From NCBI GenBank assembly GCA_031841125.1, contig CM063108.1:41658268-41722267 (forward strand): a stretch of 64,000 nucleotides of DNA. Direction: 5' to 3'. A program made the position numbers and the translations under genes. This DNA is from Acanthococcus lagerstroemiae (lineage: Eukaryota > Arthropoda > Insecta > Hemiptera > Eriococcidae). Of this stretch, positions 23,113 through 33,532 are shown piece after piece (within the stretch, counting starts at the first letter, position 1; each line of letters begins with the position of its first letter). Below the pieces are notes generated by a model that saw nothing but the letters and a program-made list of their open reading frames with translations, searched no databases and was not told the DNA's origin.

Positions 23113-23979
23113 TGAAATGGGCCCTGGCCCATCCAAGCTGGCAAAGAAATGTTAATTTGGCAGGATTGTTCTTCATTTAATTTTTAATTGTAAAATACTA
23201 GATACTTAATTTACTGTAAAAAAATAGATACTGTTTTGTTATACGTCACTACATCAATAAGGAAATTTTCAATGCCATTTCATTTTGTACTACCATTATA
23301 AAAAATGCTTTCTCCATTAAAAAAAGAAAATACACATCTGTTCAAACTCTCTTCGATTTTGTGATCAGTTAAATTCCCTATCACCTGGGGGATGAGAAAT
23401 GTGTTACAGTAAATTTAAATTTACGATTCGTCTATAGAAAGGGTTGCTGGGGGGGGGGGATGGTAGCGATTTTGATCACTCCTCATGGACTTGTTTTGTA
23501 CAGGCTTAGATAGGAAGCAACTATTCGCAGTTGGGCTGTTTCGAACATGCCTCCTCCCCTCTCACCACACCCCCTACCCACCCACACCTTTCTGAAATGT
23601 AAATTGAGTAAAAATTTACTTCGCTGAATCATATGAAAGTGATTTCTGATGATACCAGGTGCGAAGATAAAAAAGAGAAATTGTTACATATTTGCAACTT
23701 TGAAAAAAACACCAAACTTTGAAAAGCTGTATCTCGGAAACTGTTAGGTCTGCAAAAACAAAAAAATCTCATTTAGCAAATATTATCTAGTTTAAAAATA
23801 GGTATTCGTGGTTATGATCGAAAAACCACTCCTTCCTGGTCAAAATGGCCGAAAACTGAAAAAAGTGCCAAAAAATTGCAGTTTTCAGGCTGGGAAACTA
23901 AATTTTGGAGGGGCCCCGAGGTCGAAAACTTGACCAGAGCACCTACCCCCATGTTTCACGAACATTGTGTGAAAAAGTC
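23113..23979. other. non-coding, nothing recognised
   Basis: AT-rich with a G-run at about 23451-23459. Words such as CTGTATCTCGGAAACTGTTAG suggest an old interspersed repeat, but no ends are visible. Confidence 0.4.
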
Positions 23980-24600
23980 GCTACTTCCTCATTTCATGTA
24001 CGTGGGAATGTACTAGTATTTAACTGTATTAAAATGCTCTCATTCAATTTCACTGCAAATATGACGATTTGTGAAGAAATTTTTGCTGCTCTATCTCCTG
24101 TAACGAATATCCTTCAGGGTATTCAAACTGATCTCGGTGCTGCTACATTAATTATATCAAGTGTGATTGAACGACTTGTATCTTTCAGACAAGATAAAGA
24201 TGATATGTACAGTTTTCGAGTCTATTGAAGGAAGGTGCTCTACTTGCGACATACCAACGATGGCAGAGAAAAAACAATGTATCAGAAGAAGATTCCACGA
24301 TGAAATGGGTATAGATACTGACACACAATTCAACCATTTTCTATATTTGAAAGAGTTAACGTTTGGTTCGTCGTAATTGATCAACTTTTAGGAGCTTTGA
24401 GGGAACGATGCACCGAGAATGCGTTGGAATTTTTAAACGAAGTAAATCTTTTAACGCACCAAAAATTGGTTGAAAACAAAAAAGTTGAGCCTAATGACAT
24501 CGATAAGTTGTGTTGTTTCTGCAATTTAGATCCCATTCAGGTTTCAAAAGAAGCAAATGAATTTAAAAAAAAAATCTATACCCAATTTTAGAGGAAAATG
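23980..24600 (+). pseudogene. decayed ZMYM1-like hAT transposase fragment
   Basis: Three consecutive blocks in different frames resemble the central-to-late part of ZMYM1-type hAT transposases. The first contains ALSPVTNILQGIQTDLGAA and VIERLVSFRQDKDD (about 24080-24200). The second, CDIPTMAEKKQCIRRRFHDE with QFNHFLYLKEL, spans about 24245-24365. The third, ELTFGSS/LRERCTENALEFLNEV through EVNLLTHQKLVENKKVEPND, runs to about 24590. The RNase-H-like DDE core and the C-terminal dimerisation region are not found, and no terminal inverted repeats were located. Frame changes and stops show it is inactive. Assignment is by general resemblance and is less certain than for the copies at 28.5 and 46.5 kb. 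Confidence 0.55.
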
Positions 24601-25424
24601 TGGACATTTCAAATCTTGTAAAGGAAAAGAAAACGAAATTGAGTGACAGTGCTGTTTCTACTCATCCTAGTACATATTAGTAGTATTGGTAAAAATGAGG
24701 ACATGCAACCAGATGCCAAACATCAGCTCGAAGAAGGGAGTGAGAATGAGGACTAGGAGGAAGATTCATGCAATTTCAAACCATTATGGATCGCCAGAGG
24801 ATTTTGTAAACCTTTTTGCTTCGTTTCTCAGTTTTCCATGTTCTCATCTTCAAGAGCTTTAATTAAAATATTAATTACTTTACCGGTAACTAGCTGCACT
24901 GCAGAACGTACCTACATTTAGTAAACATAAAATTATAAAAAAAACTAGCTGCGCAGTGTTATGTTGGATCCTTATATGAGTGCGATGTTGATTCTTGCAG
25001 TCGAATCAGTATAATTTTAGAAAGTAGGTATTGATAATGAAAAAATTATTGATCGTTTTGCAGTACTTCTAAGCTACTGACGAATATGTTGATTTACAAA
25101 TTAATTTTATTTGTTGGTTTAAAAAATTGATTTTATATGGTTTAGAGTCTAGGGACAGGAGTGAAGTGAGGTAGAAAGATGGATTTTTTATAGTTACTGA
25201 GAGCCGCGAAAAATGAAGGGGGGGGGGGGTAAGTCCTTAAAAGCATTGGCCTTGTGTTTTCAAATACGAGCTTTAAAATTTTTTTTTAACATTTTAAAAA
25301 ACTATTCCCCCAAGACCCTTCATTTTACACATTCAAAAAAAAAAAAAAAGCAAAAGGAAACACCAAGTAAAAATCAAGATTTAATGCTCTGAGAAGAATC
25401 TATTTATTACGTAAAAAATAATTT
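24601..25424. other. non-coding, nothing recognised
   Basis: AT-rich, with a G-run at about 25218-25230 and an A-run at about 25337. It includes the left flank of the TIR element that follows. Confidence 0.45.
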
Positions 25425-26030
25425 GTGACGCGCCATGAGAAACCATACCTTCGGGTGAAGAGGGTTGAAAATGAAATTTTGACTGATTCTAATAGAGAAA
25501 AGTATGGAGAATCCAATGCCGCAAACCGCAGCTCAATCGGAGCAAAATTCTCAGAGATATACCATTTTGAAGTTGGAAACTACTAAAAAGTACTTTTCGA
25601 GAAAAACAGCTTTAAAGTTTTTCGTTCGGACATTGCTTAAATTACCAAGTACTCCGAAGGTATTATGATTTAAAATTAGCCCCCCCCCCCCCCCCCGAGT
25701 AAAATTTTATGAGGAATTCAATGGTGTAGAAACTGACAAATGTATGCAAATAAAGTTTATTATTAAAAAAATGTGTGTAAATGACGTTGATTATAAAAAA
25801 ATCTATTATACAAAAAATTCAAACAAATTTTTTTTTACAAAAATTATAAAAATCAAACAAATAAACAACGAAACAAGCGAGTATGGGTGCCTAAAATGTT
25901 CTTCAGATATTCTAGAACACATTTCCGGCAAAAAGTCATTTTTGATCAAAATCAATTTTTCAACGTGTTTTGGCGTTTTTCTTGAAAACAACTTTTTCAC
26001 CCGAAGGTATGGTTTCTCATGGCGCGTCAC
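25425..26030. mobile_element. 606 bp element with 35-bp perfect terminal inverted repeats
   Basis: The 35 bases at 25425-25459 (starting GTGACGCGCCATGAGAAACC) are the exact reverse complement of 25996-26030. ATTT lies directly outside both ends (25421-25424 and 26031-26034), a possible 4-bp duplication. In addition, TTTATTACGTAAAAAATAATTT to the left resembles TTTATTATGTAAAAAATAATTT to the right (26060-26081). The interior is AT-rich with a C-run (25681-25696) and carries no recognisable transposase. The perfect arms imply recent or constrained sequence. Confidence 0.8.
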
Positions 26031-26377
26031 ATTTTAAGAAGCTATTAAGTAAAAAGTCGATTTATTATGTAAAAAATAATTTAAAAAAGTTACGCAGAAG
26101 TCGCATACGTAGAAGCCTATTCTATCAAATCCAGAGCACTCCTCATGTGCCCATGTCAAAAATAGATTGCATTGAAGCCAAATTTCATTTTTCAATTCGG
26201 AGCTGTTACAAACCAAATAGAGATCAGTATTTCCCCTTAACTTTTTTTTTTTTTTTCTTTTAATAAAGAAATTGATGATTTCTGATTCCTGGTTTTCGCA
26301 CTCACGTTTAAGTCTGCCCACTGATATCGTTGTCTGGTTAAAAAGTACCAAGGTAGTTAGGTAAATATGAATTCATC
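26031..26377. other. non-coding, nothing recognised
   Basis: AT-rich flank with a poly-T tract; no gene recognised. Confidence 0.45.
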
Positions 26378-26506
26378 TTATTTTTTTCGAATCTTTTTCT
26401 TTAAATGTTTACATAAAGTCGCATATGGGACATTAAACCTCTTTCCAGCTTCTCTTAATATCTTTATTTTACTGCGATAAGTTTTACGTTTGTATTTGTA
26501 CACCAT
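26378..26506 (-). pseudogene. pogo/psq-type helix-turn-helix transposase N-terminus (42 codons)
   Basis: Read on the minus strand from ATG 26504-26506 to TAA 26378-26380, this encodes a Lys/Arg-rich start (MVYKYKRKT), then LREAGKRFNVPYATLCKHLK. The A-x-KRFNVPxxTLxxxLK pattern is the recognition part of the psq/CENP-B-type HTH found at the N-terminus of pogo-family and related transposases. The middle of the usual domain is shortened, and nothing of the DDE domain follows. The frame is clean, but 42 residues is a remnant rather than a gene. Confidence 0.55.
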
Positions 26507-28316
26507 CGTTAATTCTGAAGCAAATAAAATTAACTTCACGTAATCTAACTACTTTATAAAACCTTTACAACATTCGAAAATCATTAATTTAATAACATGA
26601 ATTCACTGCGGATTCGAATATCAAATTTTTTTCATACACAACAGTCATTGCTTTTTGGCTTGTCTGTAAAATTTCACTGTTGACAGATTAGGGGTTTTCT
26701 CATGGAAGGTCACAAATGGGAATGTGCCATCAATAATTCATTATTTATTGGCTAACAACATGTGCGATAACAAGCGAATGTTTGGTTCCTGATGCCCGGT
26801 TCCTTTTGCCCTCACATGACTTTCAAACAATTTCATTGAAAACATTGGTGTTACGTTGGAGATACGAATAATGTAAATACAGGAATAAAAACTAGACAAC
26901 ATTTCGCTTCGATAGGAGAAAGAACCATCACTCTAACTGTAATAGATATAAGAAATCATTTCAGTTCTAATTTTTGCATTTCTATAATGTTTTGGTACAA
27001 AAGCACGTTAAGTGATTTGAAAAACAAAAAGTTTGTATCATTTTTTTTTCTCTCTCTTACAAAATGTGATCAGGCTTTTACCGAACAGCAGTGTTACCAA
27101 CCTTTCATCATAATTACTAAAACCACAAAATCGAATTTTCTTTATGCCCGGGTGGTTCCCAATGCCCGAACCTCCCCTATTCCCCTTTAAAAATTTTTGA
27201 CGGTCAGGGACATAATTCACAATTTCTCTTGCTCGCTTCGCTCGTAATTCACAATTTAAACAATAAATAAAAACCCAAACAACAAATAATTAACATAACT
27301 AAATCAGTTAACTAGAATACATTGAGTTGAACAGAAAAATAAAATAAAATAAATACATTTTCAAGTCAGAAATGCAAAAACTGAATTTTAGTTAACAAAA
27401 TTACATGGCCCATCTTAGAGACAGTTGATGCACGTAGGACTGCCATTAGTATGCTTTGGCATATTTTTTCCCTGTGAATCAAATCAAGCATTTTGAAGAT
27501 ATCTTTGTGAAACATGAAATTCTGAGTGAAATAAGGCCTATTTGAAACTGCATATTTTCGTATATTTTGGTATCATTGCATATTTGGTGTCTTAGAAGCA
27601 TATTTGGAGCATATTTCATCAAATTTTCTAAATTTTTGCATTTTTGGACATATTCTTGAATATCCACTACACTATATCGTTGAGTGTATTTATTTAGTTA
27701 TTTTTTTATTACTTTACTGCACTGGTATGTGGTAAACGTTGGAGAAAATGAAACTTGTCGGTTGTGACAACATAAGATTCTTGGCACACTAGTACGAAAA
27801 CTTGCTGGAACAATATTGCCATTATAATCTGCTCATTTTTCCTTCTAAAATGATACCCATACTAGAGTAAAATATTTTGGAATATTTTGACCTCTTAGGG
27901 CATATTTTTGGCAAATTTAGCAACAAAAAAGGATAAAGTATACGCATATTTCACCTATTTTAAAGCATATTTCTGGCAGCCTATGCACGAGTTTTACCAC
28001 GCGTCCTAATGGACATGCAAGAATATTCGGCGCGTTACCTTCATTTTAATGAAATCTCTCATTCGGGCCTCCTTAATAGTGATCAATCGAGCCGAAATTT
28101 TTAAGGGAATGCATTTTCATATGAAGGGACAATTCTAGGGGGTGGGAAAGCGAAAAATCAAAAAAAAAATTTCGTCATCTATAACAAGAGGGTCACCCTA
28201 ATACACACTCTTAGGAACTGGACACGTGGACACTCGTATGGTTCTTTCCCCTACAATTGAATTCATGCCTTTAATGACTTTCATGACCACTGACTTCGGT
28301 TCATGACTTTTTCATG
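26507..28316. other. non-coding; GCATATTT-rich tract at 27455-27975
   Basis: No gene. Between 27455 and 27975 the words GCATATTT and CATATTTT recur many times without fixed spacing. Flanking the hAT element, TCATGACTTT and GACTTTCATGAC words repeat (28260-28316 and 29318-29390). A stretch near 28180 (GAGGGTCACCCTAATACAC) resembles a transposon end without a partner. Confidence 0.4.
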
Positions 28317-29317
28317 CAGGCGTGTACGCAGGATTTCAGCAAGGGAGAGGTTGACAAAACTTGGGAAACGAAATAGTGTAATTTTTAAGGTGACAACACT
28401 CTGGTGTTATTTGAAGCATAAAAAATGTGTATACTGTAGTAGGTAATCAGTCATGAAAAAAATCGGTAACGTGAATTAATAAGAAACTTCTTTAGATACT
28501 ACAAATTAATTTTCAGTCAACAACTTAATTCTACGAGGTACACAAAAAAAATTGCGAATTATCTCTCCATTACTAACTTCTGTATCCCTATGAATATTTA
28601 GCAAGGTTAGACCATTTAATCTCCCTTCACTCGTTGCACTTCTTAAGTATGTGCGAAGGCGTCTGAGAGTAGAAAACGATCTTTCATTGGTAGCCGTGGT
28701 TACAGGTAAAGCTGCTAGCACTCGAAGCAGAGTGTGAATATTTGGAAATGCTTCGGGATTGCATCGGTCCAAAGCTTCAAAAGCATTCCTAGGATACGAT
28801 AATGGAGTCATTTCTAGTCTTTTTAGCCACAAATCTCGTTCATTCAACCACGTTTCTTGATTATCACTAGGTAGAATTGAAGCATAACTTCCGAATAATT
28901 TGGTACAAGCTTCACGATCAGCTGTGTCATAGCGTGAAAAAAGGCAGTTGAAATTTTCCAACACATTTCGGTACGCTAGTAAGCGGTCGGTGGGCGGAAG
29001 CTTTCGTTAAATCGATCGAAAATCACTTTTTATGTGAGAAGGTAACTTCTAGGAAATCTTAGTAATTTTGTTATTTTAATTTGTTCGCTAAATGACTTCG
29101 TTCTTGAGATAACTCAGTTAACATTGAAATAGGAAAATCGTCCTGATCCCGTTTTCAATTTTGCCAATTGTAACGCTCCTAGCGGATAACCGACCCGAAT
29201 TGGTATGTTTTCTGATAATACTTGAGGTTATTGCATTATGCCTCAAAATATCATTTTTTCCCTTCTCTCCTTTTTTTTTGGCCTATGGGGGCCCCCCCCC
29301 CCGTGCGTACGCCCCTG
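28317..29317 (-). mobile_element. internally deleted hAT element with perfect 8-bp target duplication
   Basis: The 1,001 bp unit starts CAGGCGTGTACGCAGG and, inverted, starts CAGGGGCGTACGCACGG, so the ends are imperfect inverted repeats. TTTTCATG flanks it exactly on both sides (28309-28316 and 29318-29325), the 8-bp duplication expected of hAT. It encloses a minus-strand transposase C-terminus at 28506-29006 and lacks the N-terminal and most of the catalytic region. The right end carries C-runs. The perfect duplication points to a fairly recent insertion despite the deleted gene. Confidence 0.9.
28506..29006 (-). pseudogene. hAT transposase C-terminal dimerisation domain (fragment)
   Basis: The minus-strand frame is open from about 29006 to a stop at 28506-28508. 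It reads PPTDRLLAYRNVLENFNCLF, WLKRLEMTPLSYPRNAFEAL, and FPNIHTLLRVLAALPVTTAT, followed by NERSFSTLRRLRTYLRSATS and NGLTLLNIHRD. ALPVTTATNERSFSTLRRLRTYLRSA is the signature of the hAT C-terminal dimerisation region in ZMYM1/P52rIPK-like transposases. The first two catalytic acidic residues lie in the missing N-terminal part. The remaining frame has no internal stop, consistent with a young element. The nearest relative in the window is the + strand copy at 46.4-48.2 kb, which is clearly more decayed. Confidence 0.9.
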
Positions 29318-29397
29318 TTTTCATGACGTTTATGACTTTTATGACTACTGACTTCAATTCATATCCTTTTCGTGACTTTCATGCCTGGTAGACACCC

Positions 29398-31005
29398 TAA
29401 GTTACAGCCTCCGAAGATTACGTAAACTATAGTTAGTGGCTATTCGACTTGCGTACGGAAAATGAGCCCGGCACTGTACCGTACCGGTTCGAAACGAGAA
29501 TTCGTTACTCCGTGAAACGTGAAATTTTCTTGATCAACGAACTGAGGCACACTCGACTCGGTGTGTTGTATATCTGTCAATCAGCCTACATGCCCAACGA
29601 GATACCAAACACACGTCGAGGATTCCGGTGATTTACTCGCCAAGAGCCCAAAGTTCAGCCAGTGCGATGCCGTTCTCGACAGGCTAGCACCAAAGATACA
29701 TTTCAAATTCTACAAAAAATCCGGATTCGGTCGAGCTATCTAGTTTCCGTCAGCCTGTCACTCAGCTTAGCCGAAAGTCGGCGAACGAGTGAGCATCGTG
29801 ATGGTGTACGCCATTCTACGGTGTAAACACGATTATCGAAATGTCAATTCGCGGCGATACCAGTTCCAAAATACTCATTCGTTATATAGCCCATAAAGCC
29901 CATAAACATATTGTATACGAACGTGCGGCTAAACGCCGATGTTGAAATTCTCGTCCATTATACGCGAGAAAAATATAATTTATATGCGATATCGAGTTAA
30001 ATTATTAAATTCAGCTCATTGTTATTCAAATTTACGGTGCTAATCCGATGTTTGACCACGCGTCGTATACAAGTACCCGTGTATTTCACGACAATTTATT
30101 TTATGGTAATTCAAAGAAGAAAAAAAAAAGTGGAGAAAAACCGAGTGTAAAAAAAAGAACACATCACGCTAGTGGTCTGCGCAGACACGAAGAAATGTGG
30201 TACTGGTCAAGGAAGCGTAAAATTTTGGCGCGCGTCTGCGTCTTTCGCCATATGGTTGGCCGAAGCATACGTGTCCATTGTTAGAGAGGAAAAACCTCGC
30301 CAAGCATAACCAATAAGTTAAAAGGTACTCGGCGAGCCGCGGAGGCGGCTATTATTTTCTCGAGATGAACTTCCATTACAGGGCCTCAGCGGGAGGAAAA
30401 CAATGCGTCGCGATGCGACAGCTGCTCGGAAAAGTAGGGACACGCGCCGCGGATACGCCAAGCGTAACCTGCGCACGTTCGCGGACACCTTACGGCACCT
30501 TGCATCCGCTAAAAGCCAAATGCCGCCGCCAGTGCCGCCCGAGCGATGCCGTATTATTGGACCGTGTCGAAACCAGCGAAATGACTTACGAACAGACGCC
30601 ACAATTTAAAGATGTTTTAATTTCTCCGTATGTACGAAGTTCGTGCACCTATTCTCGTTTACTCCACTTCCCGGTTGGTGCTTGCCCCTTCGGTGAAGAT
30701 AATAACCATCCGCGAATGCAGATACCGGCGTGGATACCAGAGGCAAGGGTGTCTGTAAGATAAGACGTGTAACCGAACGCCAACTAATTGAGCCAACTGT
30801 GACTTGAGTGGCGGCTGGGCTGGCCACTTGGTTGCACCCGCACCGAGTCGAGTGCCTCAGTTCGTTGATCAAGAAAATTTCACGTTTCACGGAGCAGCGA
30901 GTTCTCGTTTCGAACTGGTGCGGTACAGTGCAAGGCTCATTTTCCGCGAGAAAGTCAAATAGCCACTAGCCAGTTCAGGTAAACTTCCGAGTCTGTAACT
31001 GAAAT
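29398..31005. repeat. GC-richer island bounded by about 170 bp inverted repeats
   Basis: The left arm (29398-29568) and right arm (30838-31005) match in inverse orientation. They share AGTTACAG..GGAAG, TAGTGGCTATT, GGAAAATGAGCC, TTCGAAACGAGAA, CTCCGTGAAACGTGAAATTT and TCTTGATCAACGAACTGAGG. Divergence is highest at the outer ends. The 1.27 kb between them is unique, CpG-rich DNA with a tRNA-unlike hairpin-free composition and frames up to 132 codons on + (30365-30763) that I do not recognise. No target duplication is evident. It could be a large TIR transposon without a gene, or an inverted segmental duplication. Confidence 0.6.
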
Positions 31006-31049
31006 GATTCGAACCAGAAGCGAAGTAACCCGCCGCAGTGTCAGTTTTG

Positions 31050-31188
31050 CGGGCTGCAACTCAGAGCTGCAAAATTTCCGGGTGGCAAATTTGCGACCCA
31101 AAAAAACTTTGCGGCAGGGAGGATGTCAAAAAATAAGGCGGCAAAAATACTTCAACCCAGAGCGGCGAAGTATTTAAAACCGGCCCTG
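31050..31188. mobile_element. MITE, CAGGGCCGG family (copy 1, + orientation reversed)
   Basis: The right end reads AGTATTTAAAACCGGCCCTG. The interior GGCGGCAAAAATACTTCAACCCAGAGCGG resembles 35297-35436 and, inverted, 56143-56235. The left end is not clear. No duplication found. Confidence 0.55.
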
Positions 31189-31390
31189 ATTTCCATTCCA
31201 ATTTTTCTAAGGGTTAATTTTACTGAATTGAACAACTCTGGAAGATGTTGTAGGAGTCACCCCTTCATCGAGGTGACAGGATTTTAATTTCACCGAGATG
31301 AAAACGACTGAGACCAACAAGCACGTAACTGAAATTTGTTTCACTTTTTCTATTTTGACAACTCAGACTTCGACCTGTATCACCCTCTGT
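31189..31390 (+). repeat. dispersed repeat, inverted partner at 39250-39415
   Basis: TTCCATTCCAATTTTTCTAA, GGGTTAATTTTACT.AATTGAAC, AGGAGTC.CCCC.TCATCGAGGTGAC and TTTTGACAACTCAGACTTCGACC align with the reverse complement of 39250-39415. Non-coding. Confidence 0.65.
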
Positions 31391-32274
31391 AGCATAAAAA
31401 ATACATTTCGTGGTATTTCTGAATACACAAGCATGCCGTCTACATGAATCACACTCATTTCTTTTCCGGAAATCTTTCAGTCAATGCAAAAATTAATTTT
31501 TGTAAGTCAAGATTTTAAATTGACGACATAGCGAGGGAATGAGAATTCGAATTCTTGGTCAAGCCGAAGAGGGGATTATTGTACCTATCGCCTAGTAAAA
31601 AATTATTCATTTTCTCCTTTCTCTAACAGTATGAGTTTAGCACACGTATAAAAAATGTCTAAAGTAGATTACTTCCCTCACAGTTGCATGGCGACTTAGA
31701 ATGCCCAACTTTCACAGAATGACCCACGTATACCTAATACGGAATACATCAGAAAACAAGTTACTTTGCTACTCGAAAAGGGTCGGCAACACCTTCAAAT
31801 TGTAAAACTACAGACTGCAGTCGCGCAGCTCTATCACTTATGACTGTATCAACAGGAAGGTCTCTTCAATCAATTCCAAACAATTCAGGTGGCATCTTAG
31901 GAAATTGTAATTCTTCATACGCTAAAGACGAGGAAAGAATTTTATTTCGATTCAAATAAAGTTTACAATTTGAATAGGCATAACCAAGATTATCACCAAT
32001 ACTATCAAAACTTCTTAACTGGCATCCAATTTTGAGAACATTGGAAGTACACGTGCTCCTCATAACTACGTACTTCAGCATTGACATAAAATTATCATTG
32101 ATAAAAACAAAAAAACAATCTATCGCAAATTATATACATCCGCAGGATGAATATCTTCACTATATTCAAGAATTCAACATTCAACAGCAGGCCACAAAAT
32201 GTGATTTCGATTCGCCTAATTGTTCAGTGGTCTCATTATACATTCCCATTATCGCTACAGAAGGTAGCGCCGTT
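31391..32274. other. non-coding, nothing recognised
   Basis: AT-rich DNA with a few 70-110 codon frames lacking recognisable features. Confidence 0.45.
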
Positions 32275-33085
32275 GTTTCCTCTTCCAATGAAAACAACCC
32301 CAACGCTAGGCTTCATCCCTCGAAACCTGAAACAGAATACCAAAATTACCAGTAATACTTTTACCATACTTATGAGAGTATGAGACATAAAATGTAATTC
32401 ACATCGCAATATTCCTTGGAAAATTTACTGATAAGCGTACCACAGAACGTTGTATGTACTTGGCGCGATTCAAAAAAATTCTACACTAAAACCTGAGAAC
32501 CCATTTCATATTAACAAACAATACACTTATCTGTCTTAAATCCAGTTTAGTTTTTCCCTTTCCTTGAGGAAATAATTCCTTTTGTAGAAAAGTACGAAAC
32601 TCACAATACTCCAGTCATAAGTAAAATCCGAAATATTAATCGTATCATTATTTTTATTTTTCATTATTTCATCTTTTTGGCTCTACGGAAAATGACTCGC
32701 ACAGTACTGAAATTTGAAAATCAAGATCAATGAGCACTCCTGAAGAAAGAAAAAAATACGCAGAGGGAAAAAAAGTGGTTGCAAGAAGCTCATTACTGAC
32801 CCTAATAAAATCGAAATTGTTGCTTATAATTATTTGTACTTTCATTAATTTTAATTAATTGATTTCTTACTTTGAAAATGAAGCGTCACTGAACTGAATT
32901 GTAACCACATTGTAACGCAGATCAGTGAACACTACTGAAAACTGATAAGCTTTACACGTTTACACATGCAAAATGACGTCACACTGAACTGAACTGTGAT
33001 ACAACTTATACTGAAAAAAAAATTAGAAGAAAAATTTCGATTGCAATAAGCTCGGCTACTAGTAGCCGACCCTAAAAAAGACAGT
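32275..33085 (+). repeat. dispersed repeat, second copy at 42960-43870
   Basis: GGCTTCATCC.TCGAAACCT, AAAATTTACTGATAAG, GACCCTAATAAAATC.AAATTGTTGC and CACTGAACTGAA.TGTAAC align in order with 42960-43870. Near its end lies the perfect 16-bp palindrome CGGCTACTAGTAGCCG (33053-33068), kept with a two-base change in the other copy (43829-43844). Confidence 0.65.
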
Positions 33086-33532
33086 CCTAAATTGATGACA
33101 TTTTACCATATTTCTGTACAGTAGGATGGAGTAGAAATGGAAGGAACAGCAACTCAACGAAGTTATTAATTTTTCAGGGTTGCTTTTAAAACAATAGGTT
33201 GGAATAATACTTCCTTTTATTCTATTTAAATAAGAAATCAGATTTACCTTAGAACTCGGGTGTATGTGTAAATATTTTGTGCTCCTTGTAAATAAAATGA
33301 TTCCTTTTAATTGACTCTCAACTCACTTTTCCCTGTGCATATAAATTATCTTTCTTCTCTCTACCTATCGCAGAAGTTTAAAAATTTCAGGTTAGGCTGG
33401 GACCTACTATTGGAGACTGAAACACTTTTCTCGCCTTACTTGTGGTATGCCCCAGGAAAATGTTACAGCCCTCCCTTACGTATATTTGAATTTGCGTATA
33501 AAGACATAAGATGAGAGCGGAAGAAAAATACA
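33065..33532. repeat. inverted-repeat arm 1 (partner 37270-37739)
   Basis: About 465 bp matches the reverse complement of 37270-37739. Landmarks are GACAGTCCTAAAT, CATTTTACCATATTTCT, CTCGGGTGTATGTGTAAATA, AATTGACTCTCAACTCACTT, ACTTGTGGTATGCCCCAGGA and GAAAGAAAAATAC. No reading frame of note. The arms are 3.7 kb apart, and the sequence between them is not a recognised transposon. Confidence 0.75.

Noticed and set aside
22934..23176. Arg-rich 80-codon minus-strand frame
   Set aside because: It mirrors the Asp-rich + strand frame; the Arg runs follow from complementary codons.
30365..30763. 132-codon frame inside the inverted-repeat island
   Set aside because: Composition is CpG-rich, similar-length frames run on the other strand and in other frames, and no domain or codon pattern supports a protein.
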